From positions 1 to 55,649 of the forward strand of contig NZ_JAMXOC010000022.1 of NCBI RefSeq assembly GCF_024721265.1: DNA of 55,649 nucleotides, given 5' to 3'. Each line of letters begins with the position of its first letter. Position 1 is the first letter of the stretch. Below are positions 34,482-43,341 of the stretch, piece after piece. A program made the translations under genes and the position numbers. This stretch comes from Ohessyouella blattaphilus (GTDB lineage: Bacteria; Bacillota; Clostridia; Lachnospirales; Lachnospiraceae). A model generated the notes under the pieces. That model made no database searches. It was not told the origin of the DNA and saw nothing but the letters and a program-made list of their open reading frames with translations.

Positions 34482-36180
34482 TACAAGCAAATACTTCCAT
34501 CGCCCTCACCCTAGCAAGGCCTGAAGAGACGGGCTCATTCTTAAAGAAGAGGGCAAAGCCTTTTTGATTCAGCTCTTGAATCACAGATTGTATCGTCGCC
34601 TTTAGATCCCCTTTCTGAAGAGAGGGGTTCTCCTTTATGTAGCGTAGAATGTAAGCTAAGGTCTGGGTTTGCTCCTTATCTACTATCTGTTCTACATACC
34701 GTAAATCTATTTTTTCGTTACCTAGGCTAAAGGAAAAGTCATCCCATTGTTTGATTTTTAGTCGTGATTCAACCACTCGGTCGCCCCGGTAGCTTTTTCT
34801 TTTCTGGGTACTTCCAGCAAAATTCATAACTCGCTTCTTTGGTTTGATTCTTTCATCTCTTGCCATGCTCACATCTTTTAGGTATTCACTAGCAACTTGT
34901 TTGGCCCGCTGGGTAATGTCATACGCCTTATAGCAATCCATCTGCAGGACTTTATCCGCAATCGCAAAAAAGCTACCGCTGCTGCCAACTACTAGGATTG
35001 TGGATACGCCCTCGTCTACATAGAGGCTCCTTGCTCTTTCCAAAAACGGCGTAATCGGTTCTTTATCTCTGGCAACCACTTCCTGCATCAGTTCATCGCG
35101 AACCATAAGGTTTGTAGCCGAGGTATCTTCATCGATTAAAAGTAGCTTACTTCCTGCTTCAATTCCTTCGATAATACTCGCAGCCTGGGAGGTGCTGCCA
35201 CTAGCATCCAAGGTGGAAAAGCTTTCGGTGTCCTTCTCATTAGGAAGATGGTTAATGAAAAGGGAGATATCAACATCGGTAATCTTTCTGCCATCTTCTG
35301 CCCGCACTTTCATCGCCGTCTCATCGGTAATGACGTACTCTCTCCCATCTCCTTTGCGGTGATTATACACCCCTCTTTCGATGGCTTTTAATAGTGTTGA
35401 TTTCCCATGATACCCGCCACCGACGATAACGGTTATTCCTTTTTGTATACCCATACCGCTAATTTCCCCTTTGTAAGGAAGGTCTAGCACCACTTTCATG
35501 CTTTCTGGAGTAACGAATGGAATCCCTTCTTTCATTGGTCGCTGAGAAACACCACTCTGCCGGGGAAGTATGGCACCATCAGCCACAAAAGCCACCAGCT
35601 CTCGTGTTTTAAGCTCCTGCCGAATATACTGCTGGTCTCTTGCAAGCTCAATTTGCTCTTTTAGCTCCTGCTTCTGTAAGTTCTCATAGCACAAGCCCTT
35701 TTCCACACAAACTGGTAAGTAGTCAAAGAGGATTTTCATTAGCTCGGTAGAATCAATCGTTCTGCCTCTAGCTGGAAAGCCCACCTGAAATCTAAGAATA
35801 ATATCTTTTTCTCTTATTTCCAGTGCCGACCTTTGGATAACTTCTTGACCGCAGCTACTGATGCCGATCAAACCACTCTTTCCTGAACCCTTGGCCTTAT
35901 ATGAGAACTTATCTATTTCTTTTCGAAAACATCTAAGTAGATAATCCGCTAAAGCGACCTTCTCATAATCCTGTTCATAATATTCACTAGGTAGCTTATT
36001 TACTTGATGAGCCACCGCAATACTTAAAGACGAAGGCGCCGCAAAAGGATCTCCTTGAACATGTTCAATATTTAAGATAAAGCCCGGGAAGCGATAGCTT
36101 CCCTTAACACCTTTATACGCTGGGTAACTCTTTCTATTTATCTCTTGCAATTTTCTGCGTAAATCAGTACTTTGAAACAT
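34468..36180 (-). CDS. ABC-class ATPase, PF09818-type
   Basis: A 570-residue soluble protein with Walker A GGGYHGKSTLL (about 253-263), Walker B KLLLIDEDTSATNLM and conserved SSGSFFAIADKVLQM. These match the uncharacterised 'predicted ATPase of the ABC class' family. There is no membrane segment and no permease neighbour, so transport is unlikely. ATG 36180 follows AAATGAGGTG. The role is unknown; SMC-like or RNA-related roles have been guessed for the family. Confidence 0.82.
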   Translation of the reverse strand: MFQSTDLRRKLQEINRKSYPAYKGVKGSYRFPGFILNIEHVQGDPFAAPSSLSIAVAHQVNKLPSEYYEQDYEKVALADYLLRCFRKEIDKFSYKAKGSGKSGLIGISSCGQEVIQRSALEIREKDIILRFQVGFPARGRTIDSTELMKILFDYLPVCVEKGLCYENLQKQELKEQIELARDQQYIRQELKTRELVAFVADGAILPRQSGVSQRPMKEGIPFVTPESMKVVLDLPYKGEISGMGIQKGITVIVGGGYHGKSTLLKAIERGVYNHRKGDGREYVITDETAMKVRAEDGRKITDVDISLFINHLPNEKDTESFSTLDASGSTSQAASIIEGIEAGSKLLLIDEDTSATNLMVRDELMQEVVARDKEPITPFLERARSLYVDEGVSTILVVGSSGSFFAIADKVLQMDCYKAYDITQRAKQVASEYLKDVSMARDERIKPKKRVMNFAGSTQKRKSYRGDRVVESRLKIKQWDDFSFSLGNEKIDLRYVEQIVDKEQTQTLAYILRYIKENPSLQKGDLKATIQSVIQELNQKGFALFFKNEPVSSGLARVRAMEVFACINRF

Positions 36181-36249
36181 CTTTTCACCTCATTTTTTTC
36201 CTAAACACTCCCCTAATTATAGTATATGATAAACTGACCTGACAAGGGT

Positions 36250-36279
36250 TTGACACTCCCTATTTATCTATGCTACTAT
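36250..36279 (+). promoter_or_regulatory. Predicted promoter for amino-acid ABC operon
   Basis: TTGACA (36250-36255) and TACTAT (36274-36279) are 18 bases apart, giving a start near 36286 and a leader of about 50 bases before the binding protein gene. Confidence 0.55.
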
Positions 36280-36335
36280 AGTTTAGTATGATAACGTGTT
36301 ACAACACTACTACAATAGAATGAGAGGCAAATATA

Positions 36336-37142
36336 ATGGTAAAAAAAGTATTAGCAGTAACCCTATTATTAGCAATGACATGCACCTTATTACTTACAGG
36401 TTGCAAGAAGGAAGAAAAGAAAGAGGACGATACCACTTTCGCGGTCGGCTTTGACGCATCTTTCCCACCATACGGTTATAAGGATGACAGTGGCGAGTAT
36501 GTAGGCTTTGACCTTGACCTGGCCGAAGAAGTTTGCAAGCGCAACAATTGGACATTGGAAAAAGTGCCGATTAACTGGGATTCAAAGGATATGGAGCTTA
36601 ACTCAGGCACCATTGACTGTATCTGGAATGGCTTTACGATTAACGGCAGAGAAGACGATTATACCTGGAGTGAACCCTACGTGGATAATAAGCAAGTTAT
36701 CGTTGTAGCTAAGGATTCAGGAATCAAAGACTTCGCTGGACTAAAAGACAAGGTTGTGGAAACTCAAGCTGATTCTTCGGCGCTAAAGGCTCTGCAAAAT
36801 GACCGCGATGATTTAACCGCTACCTTTTCTAAATTGACGGAAGTACCTGAATACAATACGGCTTTTATGGACCTAGAATCTGGTGCCTGTGATGGCGTGG
36901 CCTTAGATATCGGCGTTGCTCTCTATCAGATTAACTCACGCGATAAAGCCGATGATTTCATCGTCCTTGACGAAGAGATTTCTTCTGAGCAGTACGGAAT
37001 TGGCTTCAAAAAAGGAAACGAAGAGCTTCGTGATAAAGTATGGAAAACACTCCTTGAGATGGCTGAGGACGGAACGGTTGCCAAGATAGCTGAAAAGTAT
37101 AGCGACAGTGGTGTTCCTGGGGCAGTATCTCTTGGTAAATAG
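36336..37142 (+). CDS. Amino-acid-binding lipoprotein of ABC transporter
   Basis: A 268-residue lipoprotein with lipobox LLLTGC (Cys23) and an SBP_bac_3 domain: FAVGFDASFPPYGYKDDSG, GFDLDLAEEVCKR, the arginine in INGREDDYTWSEPY for the ligand carboxylate, and QADSSALKAL. It delivers polar amino acids to the permease. The specific amino acid is not determined; cystine, glutamine and arginine binders look alike. The first gene of a clear three-gene operon; ATG 36336 follows GAGAGGC. Confidence 0.93.
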   Translation: MVKKVLAVTLLLAMTCTLLLTGCKKEEKKEDDTTFAVGFDASFPPYGYKDDSGEYVGFDLDLAEEVCKRNNWTLEKVPINWDSKDMELNSGTIDCIWNGFTINGREDDYTWSEPYVDNKQVIVVAKDSGIKDFAGLKDKVVETQADSSALKALQNDRDDLTATFSKLTEVPEYNTAFMDLESGACDGVALDIGVALYQINSRDKADDFIVLDEEISSEQYGIGFKKGNEELRDKVWKTLLEMAEDGTVAKIAEKYSDSGVPGAVSLGK

Positions 37143-37157
37143 GAGGCATAAACCATT

Positions 37158-37808
37158 ATGCAGATGAATGTATTAATTGGACAATTGGCGACAGGGATGA
37201 TTTTCTCTGTTGCCATCTTCTTACTTACCCTAGTCCTTTCTTTGCCACTAGGGCTTGTTATTTCCTTTGGACGGATGTCAAAAATCGGCTTTTTAAGAGG
37301 CCTTGCCAAAGTCTATATTTCCATAATGCGAGGCACTCCGCTAATGCTTCAGTTGATGGTGGTCTATTTCGGGCCTTACTATCTTTTTGGGCTACGCATT
37401 TCTGATCGCTACCGCTTTATTGCAACGATAATTGGCTTCGTTATCAACTACGCTGCCTACTTTGCCGAGATCTATCGGGGCGGAATCGAATCCATGCCTA
37501 AGGGACAATACGAAGCGGCGCAGGTTCTTGGATATAGCCGCTTTCAGACCTTTTTTCAAATTATTCTGCCACAAGTGATTAAGCGGATTTTGCCTTCGAT
37601 TACCAACGAAGTCATTACCCTTGTCAAAGACACCTCCCTGGCTTTTGTTATCGGCGTTACCGAAATGTTCACGATCGCTAAGCAACTCTCGGCCGCCCAA
37701 ACATCAATGGTACCTTTTATCGCTGCGGGATTGTTTTATTACATTTTCAATCTACTGGTAGCCCTAGTAATGGAAGGTGCCGAAAAGAAACTGAACTATT
37801 ACAGTTAG
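37158..37808 (+). CDS. Amino-acid ABC transporter permease
   Basis: A 216-residue HisM/GlnP-type permease with about five hydrophobic segments. The EAA loop (QYEAAQVLGYSRFQTFFQII followed by LPQ) and MRGTPLMLQL near the N-terminus are typical of amino-acid permeases. ATG 37158 has AGGAGG upstream. It sits between the binding protein and ATPase genes of the operon and probably acts as a homodimer. Confidence 0.94.
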   Translation: MQMNVLIGQLATGMIFSVAIFLLTLVLSLPLGLVISFGRMSKIGFLRGLAKVYISIMRGTPLMLQLMVVYFGPYYLFGLRISDRYRFIATIIGFVINYAAYFAEIYRGGIESMPKGQYEAAQVLGYSRFQTFFQIILPQVIKRILPSITNEVITLVKDTSLAFVIGVTEMFTIAKQLSAAQTSMVPFIAAGLFYYIFNLLVALVMEGAEKKLNYYS

Positions 37809-37823
37809 AAGAGGTAAAAGCGT

Positions 37824-38510
37824 ATGAAGCTATTAGAAATAAAAGATTTACATAAAAGCTATGACGGTGAAAGCGTCCTTAAGGGGCTCTCTATCACCGT
37901 TGAAAAAGGTGAAGTTCTGGCGATTATCGGTCCTTCCGGTTCAGGAAAATCAACCTTGCTCCGCTGTGCTACAGGCCTTGAGACTGCCGATAGTGGAGCT
38001 ATCAATTATGAAGGCCGCTTCGGTTTAGTCTTTCAGAATTTTAACCTTTTCCCTCATTACAGCGTTCTAAAGAACGTCTGTGATGCGCCTTTAAAGGTAC
38101 AAAAGCGGGATAAAGCAGATGTAAAAAAGGAAGCTCTGGCTCTCCTACAAAAAATGGGGCTAGAGGATAAAGCAAACGCCTACCCTTGCCAGCTCTCTGG
38201 TGGCCAACAACAGCGGGTTTCCATCGCTAGAGCACTGGCGATGCACCCAGACATACTCTTCTTCGATGAGCCCACTTCCGCACTTGACCCAGAGCTCACT
38301 GGAGAAATCCTAAAGGTTATCAAAGATTTAGCCGCCGAGGATATGACCATGGTTATCGTTACACACGAAATGAATTTTGCCAGACAGGTTGCTGACCAGA
38401 TTATCTTTATGGAAGAAGGTGTCATTCGCTTAGCAGGCACTCCCGAGGAAATCTTCACTTCCAAAGAACAACGTATTGTGGATTTTATCGGTAAGGTTAG
38501 TAATAATTAA
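37824..38510 (+). CDS. Amino-acid ABC transporter ATP-binding protein
   Basis: A 228-residue GlnQ-type ATPase with Walker [11 protein letters not shown]-loop [10 protein letters not shown], signature [15 protein letters not shown], Walker [15 protein letters not shown] and the H-loop in THEM. All motifs are intact. It is last in the operon and is followed by a strong terminator at 38531. Confidence 0.95.
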   Translation: MKLLEIKDLHKSYDGESVLKGLSITVEKGEVLAIIGPSGSGKSTLLRCATGLETADSGAINYEGRFGLVFQNFNLFPHYSVLKNVCDAPLKVQKRDKADVKKEALALLQKMGLEDKANAYPCQLSGGQQQRVSIARALAMHPDILFFDEPTSALDPELTGEILKVIKDLAAEDMTMVIVTHEMNFARQVADQIIFMEEGVIRLAGTPEEIFTSKEQRIVDFIGKVSNN

Positions 38511-38530
38511 CATAAACAAAAGGAAAAAAA

Positions 38531-38569
38531 GACATTTCAGATTTTCTGATTCTGAAATGTCTTTTTTTT
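38531..38569 (+). terminator. Terminator of amino-acid ABC operon
   Basis: GACATTTCAGA (38531-38541) and TCTGAAATGTC (38551-38561) pair over 11 positions, followed by eight T residues; the left arm is preceded by an A-run, so it may work both ways, including for the tRNA on the minus strand. Confidence 0.9.
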
Positions 38570-38577
38570 GTTTAAAA

Positions 38578-38648
38578 CAGGGGATGAGGGAATCGAACCC
38601 CCGCCAAAGGTTTTGGAGACCCCTATCATACCACTTGACCAATCCCCT
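38578..38648 (-). tRNA. tRNA-Trp (CCA)
   Basis: Read on the minus strand from 38648, the acceptor arm AGGGGAT pairs with ATCCCCT (38585-38579), with discriminator G at 38578. The T arm is GGGGG-TTCGATT-CCCTC, and the anticodon loop reads CTCCAAA, giving anticodon CCA for tryptophan. The anticodon stem contains two G-T pairs. CCA is not encoded. It lies alone between plus-strand operons, with the bidirectional hairpin at 38531 downstream. Confidence 0.88.
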
Positions 38649-38792
38649 AGGTATGTTTTTTGGCACTAGATATTTATACCATGAAGACCCCTGTATTGTC
38701 AAGGCAAATCACGCTTTTGATTTCACAATTCTCCTCATTTCTGTTATTATGATACTAGGTTAATATCGATTTGCGAAAAGGAGGAGTTTTGT

Positions 38793-38918
38793 ATGAAGAG
38801 ATCAAAGGCTGTTGATATCGTCGGCATTCTCAGCATTCTTACCATCGCCTGTTGCGGGATTGTATGGATTAGCTTAGCATTGGTGCCCCCTTGGGCAAAA
38901 AAATCAGACATCAAATAA
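38793..38918 (+). CDS. Small single-pass membrane protein (41 aa)
   Basis: A 41-residue protein, MKRSKAVDIVGILSILTIAC, with one hydrophobic segment (about 7-31) and a short basic tail (PPWAKKSDIK). ATG 38793 has GGAGGAGTTTT upstream, and the stop is 14 bases before the GlsB-like gene, so the two are likely one transcript. No family is recognised. Confidence 0.6.
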   Translation: MKRSKAVDIVGILSILTIACCGIVWISLALVPPWAKKSDIK

Positions 38919-38932
38919 TTTAGGAGGACATT

Positions 38933-39184
38933 ATGGGTATTATTTCTTGGATTTTTGTCGGCGCTATTTCTGGCTTTGTCGCTGGCAAACTAATGAACGG
39001 ACGTGGTTCCGGCTTCATTAAAAATGTAATTATCGGCATTATCGGTGCTTTTATTGGCGGCGCGGTTATGAACTTCTTTGGCAATGTAGGCGTCACCGGC
39101 TTTAACTTACGAAGTCTGGTGGTCTCTGTCCTTGGTTCTGTCATTCTCATTGCCATTATAAACGGTTTTGGTAAGAACAATTGA
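38933..39184 (+). CDS. GlsB/YeaQ/YmgE family stress membrane protein
   Basis: An 83-residue protein with three hydrophobic, Gly-rich segments; WIFVGAISGFVAGKLMNGRG and NVIIGIIGAFIGGAVMNFFG are the family pattern (formerly called transglycosylase-associated). Members are common stress-induced small membrane proteins without a proven biochemical role. ATG 38933 follows TAGGAGGACA. Its stop overlaps the TTG start of the cellulase gene. Confidence 0.88.
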   Translation: MGIISWIFVGAISGFVAGKLMNGRGSGFIKNVIIGIIGAFIGGAVMNFFGNVGVTGFNLRSLVVSVLGSVILIAIINGFGKNN

Positions 39185-40572
39185 AAACACTAATAGCAGC
39201 ACTTTTGCTGATTATGCTCCTAACGGGATGCGCCTCTAAGGAAGCCAATAGTGAGCCGCCGGCTTCTGTAGATAAAGCGCCTGCCGCTGTAAAGAAAGAT
39301 GCAAGTGCTGAAGCTTTTAAAGACTCCCTTGCGCTTTCTGTCGAGGGTGCTAAGCTCGTCCAAGGCGATGGTACTCCCATTCAGCTACGAGGTCTCAGTT
39401 CTCACGGGCTTTCCTGGTTCCCCCAGTATGTAAATAAAGACATGCTGATGCAGATGCAAAAGGAATGGAACTGCAACGTCTTTCGCCTGGCTATGTATAC
39501 AGCGGAATACAATGGTTATTGCACAGGTGATGAGACTAACCGCATAGCTCTTATAGAATTGATCAATAGAGCTGTTGTCGAGACAGAGGAATTAGGGATG
39601 TACCTAATTATCGACTGGCACATTCTCAGTGACAACAATCCACTTATCCACCAGGATGAAGCGCTCGCTTTTTTTGAAGAAATGTCCAGGAAATACGCAG
39701 ATAAGTCTCACCTGCTCTATGAAATCTGCAACGAACCAAATGGCGATACTAGCTGGGAGGATATTCGGGCATACGCTAGCACCATCATCCCCGCCATACG
39801 CGCCCATACCGACAGCGTTATTTTAGTCGGTACTCCAAATTGGTCCCAGGACATTCACTTAGTGGCAGAGAATCCCCTTGCCGATTACGATAATATTATG
39901 TATACTTTGCATTTCTACGCAGCTACTCACAAAGAGTATCTACGTACCCGAATGCTCGATGCTGTAAAGGGTGGACTTCCCATATTTGTTTCCGAGTTTG
40001 GCATTTGCGATGCCAGCGGGAACGGCATCATCGATGAGCCACAAGCCAATCTCTGGTTAGAGGCTATGAACTCACAGAATATTAGCTACGTAATGTGGAA
40101 TCTGTCAAATAAAGACGAGAGTTCGGCGGTAATACTGCCTAACTGCACCAAGACGACGGATTTTGATTCTGAAGACTTAAGTCAATCGGGATTATGGTTT
40201 GTGGGCAGTGCTGATTCGCCAAAAAAGACAGCTTCAAAAGCGGAAAAGACACCCTCCGAGAAGGGTCTGTCTTGTAAGGCCCAACCAGAAAATAGCTGGG
40301 AAAGCGACAATCAGTTTTTCCAGCAATATTCACTTAATATTCAAAATAACGATAAGAACGCTGTCAGTACTTGGAAGATTACCCTGACCTTTGACCAGGA
40401 TATTCAGCTAGAAGATAGTTGGAATGGCAAATTCACGGTATCTGGTAATACCATTACTATCACACCTGTTGACTACAACAAGGAAGTGGTGACCGGGCAA
40501 GCGATTACTGATATCGGCTTTATCGTATCTGGAAACGGTCAGTTTACTCTGACAAAAAACACTATAAAATAA
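39181..40572 (+). CDS. GH5 endoglucanase lipoprotein with C-terminal carbohydrate-binding module
   Basis: A 463-residue surface lipoprotein. Lipobox LLTGC-A (Cys17) is followed by a Pro/Ala/Lys linker (18-50) and a GH5 cellulase domain (52-340): acid/base Glu185 in EICNEPNG, nucleophile Glu272 in VSEFGICD, and RLAMYT and HFYAA blocks. A second linker leads to a beta-sandwich at about 368-463 resembling CBM2/CBM3-type cellulose binders. It would be anchored to the outer membrane face and cut beta-1,4-glucans. The start is TTG 39181, overlapping the GlsB-like stop by four bases, so translation is probably coupled. A terminator follows. Confidence 0.9.
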   Translation: MKTLIAALLLIMLLTGCASKEANSEPPASVDKAPAAVKKDASAEAFKDSLALSVEGAKLVQGDGTPIQLRGLSSHGLSWFPQYVNKDMLMQMQKEWNCNVFRLAMYTAEYNGYCTGDETNRIALIELINRAVVETEELGMYLIIDWHILSDNNPLIHQDEALAFFEEMSRKYADKSHLLYEICNEPNGDTSWEDIRAYASTIIPAIRAHTDSVILVGTPNWSQDIHLVAENPLADYDNIMYTLHFYAATHKEYLRTRMLDAVKGGLPIFVSEFGICDASGNGIIDEPQANLWLEAMNSQNISYVMWNLSNKDESSAVILPNCTKTTDFDSEDLSQSGLWFVGSADSPKKTASKAEKTPSEKGLSCKAQPENSWESDNQFFQQYSLNIQNNDKNAVSTWKITLTFDQDIQLEDSWNGKFTVSGNTITITPVDYNKEVVTGQAITDIGFIVSGNGQFTLTKNTIK

Positions 40573-40576
40573 CGGC

Positions 40577-40615
40577 AAAAAGAGTGGGTAGTCAAAATGA
40601 CCGCCCACTCTTTTT
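40577..40615. terminator. Bidirectional terminator between cellulase and glgP
   Basis: AAAAAGAGTGGG (40577-40588) and CCCACTCTTTTT (40604-40615) pair perfectly, with an internal hairpin in the loop. It serves two convergent transcripts. Confidence 0.88.
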
Positions 40616-40619
40616 ACCG

Positions 40620-42878
40620 TTAGTTTAATTTCCAAATATCTTTGTTGTATTCTGCAATGGTCCGATCAGCCGAGAAGTAGCCGGCTTTAGCGATATTGAC
40701 CACCATTCTTTTCGCCCATTTCGTACGTTCCTCGTAGGCTGCATACGCCTCATTCTTGGTCTTAATATAATCCTTAAGATCTAGAAGAGTCATAAACCAG
40801 TCTTTATTAATCAGCTCTGCATGGAGACGCAGAAGCATCTCGGAATCGCCAATTTCTAAAAGCTTAGGGCTGATAATAAAGTCAATCCAAGTACGAATGT
40901 CCGTATCTTCTATGTAGTAATCAACGGCACGATAGCCGGATGTCTCATAGAGGCGAATAACCTCTTCACTACTAGCGCCGAAGATAAAGATGTTATCATC
41001 GCCCACCAGCTCGTGAATCTCTACGTTCGCCCCGTCTTCGGTACCGATGGTGAGAGCGCCGTTAAGCATAAATTTCATATTGCCGGTACCACTGGCCTCT
41101 TTTGAGGCTAGGGAAATCTGCTCAGAAAGGTCCGCAGCGGGAATCAGTTTTTCCGCTAGCGTAACGTTATAGTTCTCTACCATAACCAGTCTAAAGTAAG
41201 GAGCAACCTCTGGATCTGCCGCGATTAATTCCTGTAGACAGAGAAGGAGGTGAATAATATCTTTCGCTATCGTATAGGCCGGTGCCGCTTTCGCACCAAA
41301 GATCATCGTAATCGGTGTTGTCGGTTTCTTGCCACCCTTTATCTCAAGGTACTTATAGATAGCAAACAAGGCATTCATCTGCTGCCGCTTGTACTCATGA
41401 AGACGTTTGATTTGAATATCGAGAATTCCTGTTTCGTTAATCTGAATATTTTGTTTAGCTAAAAGGTATTCCCGAAGTTCAATTTTCTTTTCCTGCTTAA
41501 TGGCCAATAAGGACTCTAAGAAATCTTCGTTATCGATATAGGCTAAGAGCTGTTCTAAGGCATTGGCATCTGTCTTAAACTCACTGCCGATGCTACTTTC
41601 GATTAACCGTGCTAAGCTTGGATTGGCATGTAAAAGCCACCGTCTAAAGGTGATACCATTCGTCTTGTTATTGAATTTTTCCGGATATAGATTGTAGAAT
41701 TCTTTAAGCTCTGTCTCTTTTAGAATCTCCGTGTGAAGAGCCGCTACACCGTTTACGCTAAAGCCGTAATGGATATCCATATAAGCCATGTGTACGCGGT
41801 TATCCTTATCGATAATATGCACCTGAGGGTTGCTATACTTTTCTTCGATTTTCGCTGCTAGTTCCTTGATGATTGGCACAATAATCGGCACCGTCTCTTC
41901 AAGGTAAGCCAATGGCCATTTTTCTAGGGCTTCTGCCAGAATCGTGTGATTTGTATAAGCACACGTTTTACTTACAATCTGGATGGATTCTTCCGGTTCG
42001 ATGCCTTCTGCTCTAAGTAGCCGAATCAGCTCTGGAATTACCATCGACGGGTGAGTATCATTAATCTGAATCACCACATGTTCGTGGAGTTTGTGAAGAT
42101 TATAGCCCTTTTTCTTTACTTCTTTCAGGATGTACTGAGCCCCGCAGCTAACCATAAAGTATTGCTGATAAATTCTCAGTAGTTCTCCCGCCTTATCGCT
42201 ATCATCTGGATAAAGGAATAGCGTTAAGTTACGCTGAATATCCTTTTTATCAAAGGAAATCCCTTCCCCTACAATCCCTTCATCAAGTGAGTCTATATCA
42301 AATAGGTGAAGCTTGTTCACGCCCTTATTGTAACCGACCACATCAATATCGTAGAGGGTCGACTTTAAAGTAAAGTCTTTATAGCTTACCTGAAAGCTAT
42401 CCTCTTGGCGTGAAAGCCAAGAAGGAGTAGTAATCCAAGGATTCTTTTCTTCCACCTGCTTATTGTGTTCAAAGACTTGTTTGAAAAGACCAAAATGATA
42501 ATTAAGGCCGATACCATCACCAGGCAAATCTAAAGTAGCGATGGAATCAAGAAAACAAGCGGCTAATCGCCCCAAACCGCCATTCCCAAGAGACGGCTCG
42601 TCTTCTATTTCTTCGATGTCGATGATGTTCTTGCCATTTTCCCTAAGCAAGTCTTTTACCTCATCGTAAATACCTAAGTTAATTAAATTATTGGCTAGAA
42701 GCTTGCCGATTAAAAACTCGGCGGAAATGTAATAGAGTTTCTTGTCTCCCGTAATGGCGGGCCCTCTTTCCTCTAGCTCTTTAACCGCCAAGAGCAGGGC
42801 TTCAAAGATTTCTTCATTGGAGCTCTCGGCGATGGATTTATTCAAGTTATTCTGTATAAGGTGTTTGATTTCTGTCAC
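40620..42878 (-). CDS. glgP: Glycogen/maltodextrin phosphorylase
   Basis: A 752-residue GT35 phosphorylase. It is somewhat shorter than classical 800-residue forms, as in many Firmicutes. Key features: [56 protein letters not shown] and the PLP lysine in [14 protein letters not shown], followed by GTEDGANVE. It cuts alpha-1,4-glucans with phosphate to alpha-glucose-1-phosphate in the cytosol. The start is GTG 42878 with AGGAGGTAAGG upstream. It lies downstream of the malE-F-G-Q-regulator unit, separated from it by a plus-strand RNA region, so it likely has its own promoter. Confidence 0.94.
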   Translation of the reverse strand: MTEIKHLIQNNLNKSIAESSNEEIFEALLLAVKELEERGPAITGDKKLYYISAEFLIGKLLANNLINLGIYDEVKDLLRENGKNIIDIEEIEDEPSLGNGGLGRLAACFLDSIATLDLPGDGIGLNYHFGLFKQVFEHNKQVEEKNPWITTPSWLSRQEDSFQVSYKDFTLKSTLYDIDVVGYNKGVNKLHLFDIDSLDEGIVGEGISFDKKDIQRNLTLFLYPDDSDKAGELLRIYQQYFMVSCGAQYILKEVKKKGYNLHKLHEHVVIQINDTHPSMVIPELIRLLRAEGIEPEESIQIVSKTCAYTNHTILAEALEKWPLAYLEETVPIIVPIIKELAAKIEEKYSNPQVHIIDKDNRVHMAYMDIHYGFSVNGVAALHTEILKETELKEFYNLYPEKFNNKTNGITFRRWLLHANPSLARLIESSIGSEFKTDANALEQLLAYIDNEDFLESLLAIKQEKKIELREYLLAKQNIQINETGILDIQIKRLHEYKRQQMNALFAIYKYLEIKGGKKPTTPITMIFGAKAAPAYTIAKDIIHLLLCLQELIAADPEVAPYFRLVMVENYNVTLAEKLIPAADLSEQISLASKEASGTGNMKFMLNGALTIGTEDGANVEIHELVGDDNIFIFGASSEEVIRLYETSGYRAVDYYIEDTDIRTWIDFIISPKLLEIGDSEMLLRLHAELINKDWFMTLLDLKDYIKTKNEAYAAYEERTKWAKRMVVNIAKAGYFSADRTIAEYNKDIWKLN

Positions 42879-42927
42879 TTCCTTACCTCCTATTGGCGTT
42901 TAAATCTATAATCTTAAGCAGAGTACC

Positions 42928-42952
42928 ACGTCCATAAAACGTACATGGGCGT
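42928..42952. promoter_or_regulatory. Inverted repeat in glgP upstream region
   Basis: ACGTCCAT (42928-42935) and ATGGGCGT (42945-42952) can pair with one G-T wobble on the plus strand and lie about 50 bases upstream of the glgP start. An overlapping GTAC repeat suggests more structure. It could be an operator or leader element for glgP; nothing further is supported. Confidence 0.3.
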
Positions 42953-43008
42953 AGGTGAATGCTCACATGTCCATAATTTAAAACGCTTATTTTTAATCGA
43001 ACATTTGT

Positions 43009-43037
43009 TTGTGTAGTGTCGGTAAATCTGATATAAT
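43009..43037 (+). promoter_or_regulatory. Predicted promoter of structured RNA
   Basis: A perfect TATAAT (43032-43037) lies 17 bases after TTGTGT (43009-43014). The predicted start is near 43044, just before the first stem of the RNA region. Confidence 0.6.
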
Positions 43038-43043
43038 ATAAAT

Positions 43044-43341
43044 AAGAACGGAACATTGAAAAGTGAATATTGTATGAGGTTTTGTAAGTCAAACATCTTA
43101 CAAGTAAAACAATATGTGTCGTCAAGTAAAGACGATAAAACATACCGTTCCTTAAAAAGTATTCCGGTCAAACGGATAGTGGTGGCATGAGACCGCCGTC
43201 TCGGCACGAACAGCCTGTACGATACAGGTTCGAAAGACGAAAGTGTTACGGCTAGTAAAGTAAGTCGGAGACTTACATCCTTGTTCGCACTTCGGTGCAC
43301 AAGATACCACTTCCAAGCATAGGCATTGGGAGTTGGTTTTT
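43044..43341 (+). ncRNA. Standalone structured non-coding RNA candidate (class unassigned; raiA-like possible)
   Basis: About 298 bases without a credible ORF, with promoter, terminator and many short perfect stems on the plus strand: 43046-51/43145-50, 43067-71/43111-15, 43079-88/43097-110 (with bulge), 43119-23/43131-35, 43189-93/43198-202, 43207-19/43223-32 (with bulge), 43260-66/43270-76 and 43280-90/43295-303, the last capped by a stable C(UUCG)G loop. GGATAGTGGT (43174-43183) closes the second half with ACCACTTCC (43306-43314). The terminator (CTTCCAA with TTGGGAG, then five T) uses part of that same strand. The orientation is set by the UUCG loop, promoter and T-run. It lies between two minus-strand genes, so it is not a leader of either. 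A known Clostridia RNA such as raiA is possible but unverified. Confidence 0.7.

Noticed and set aside
38430-38702. 90-codon minus-strand frame over the tRNA
   Set aside because: It overlaps tRNA-Trp and the operon terminator and has no coding features.
43207-43232. Resemblance to group II intron domain V
   Set aside because: The hairpin lacks the catalytic AGC triad and tetraloop layout, and no intron ORF or other domains are present.
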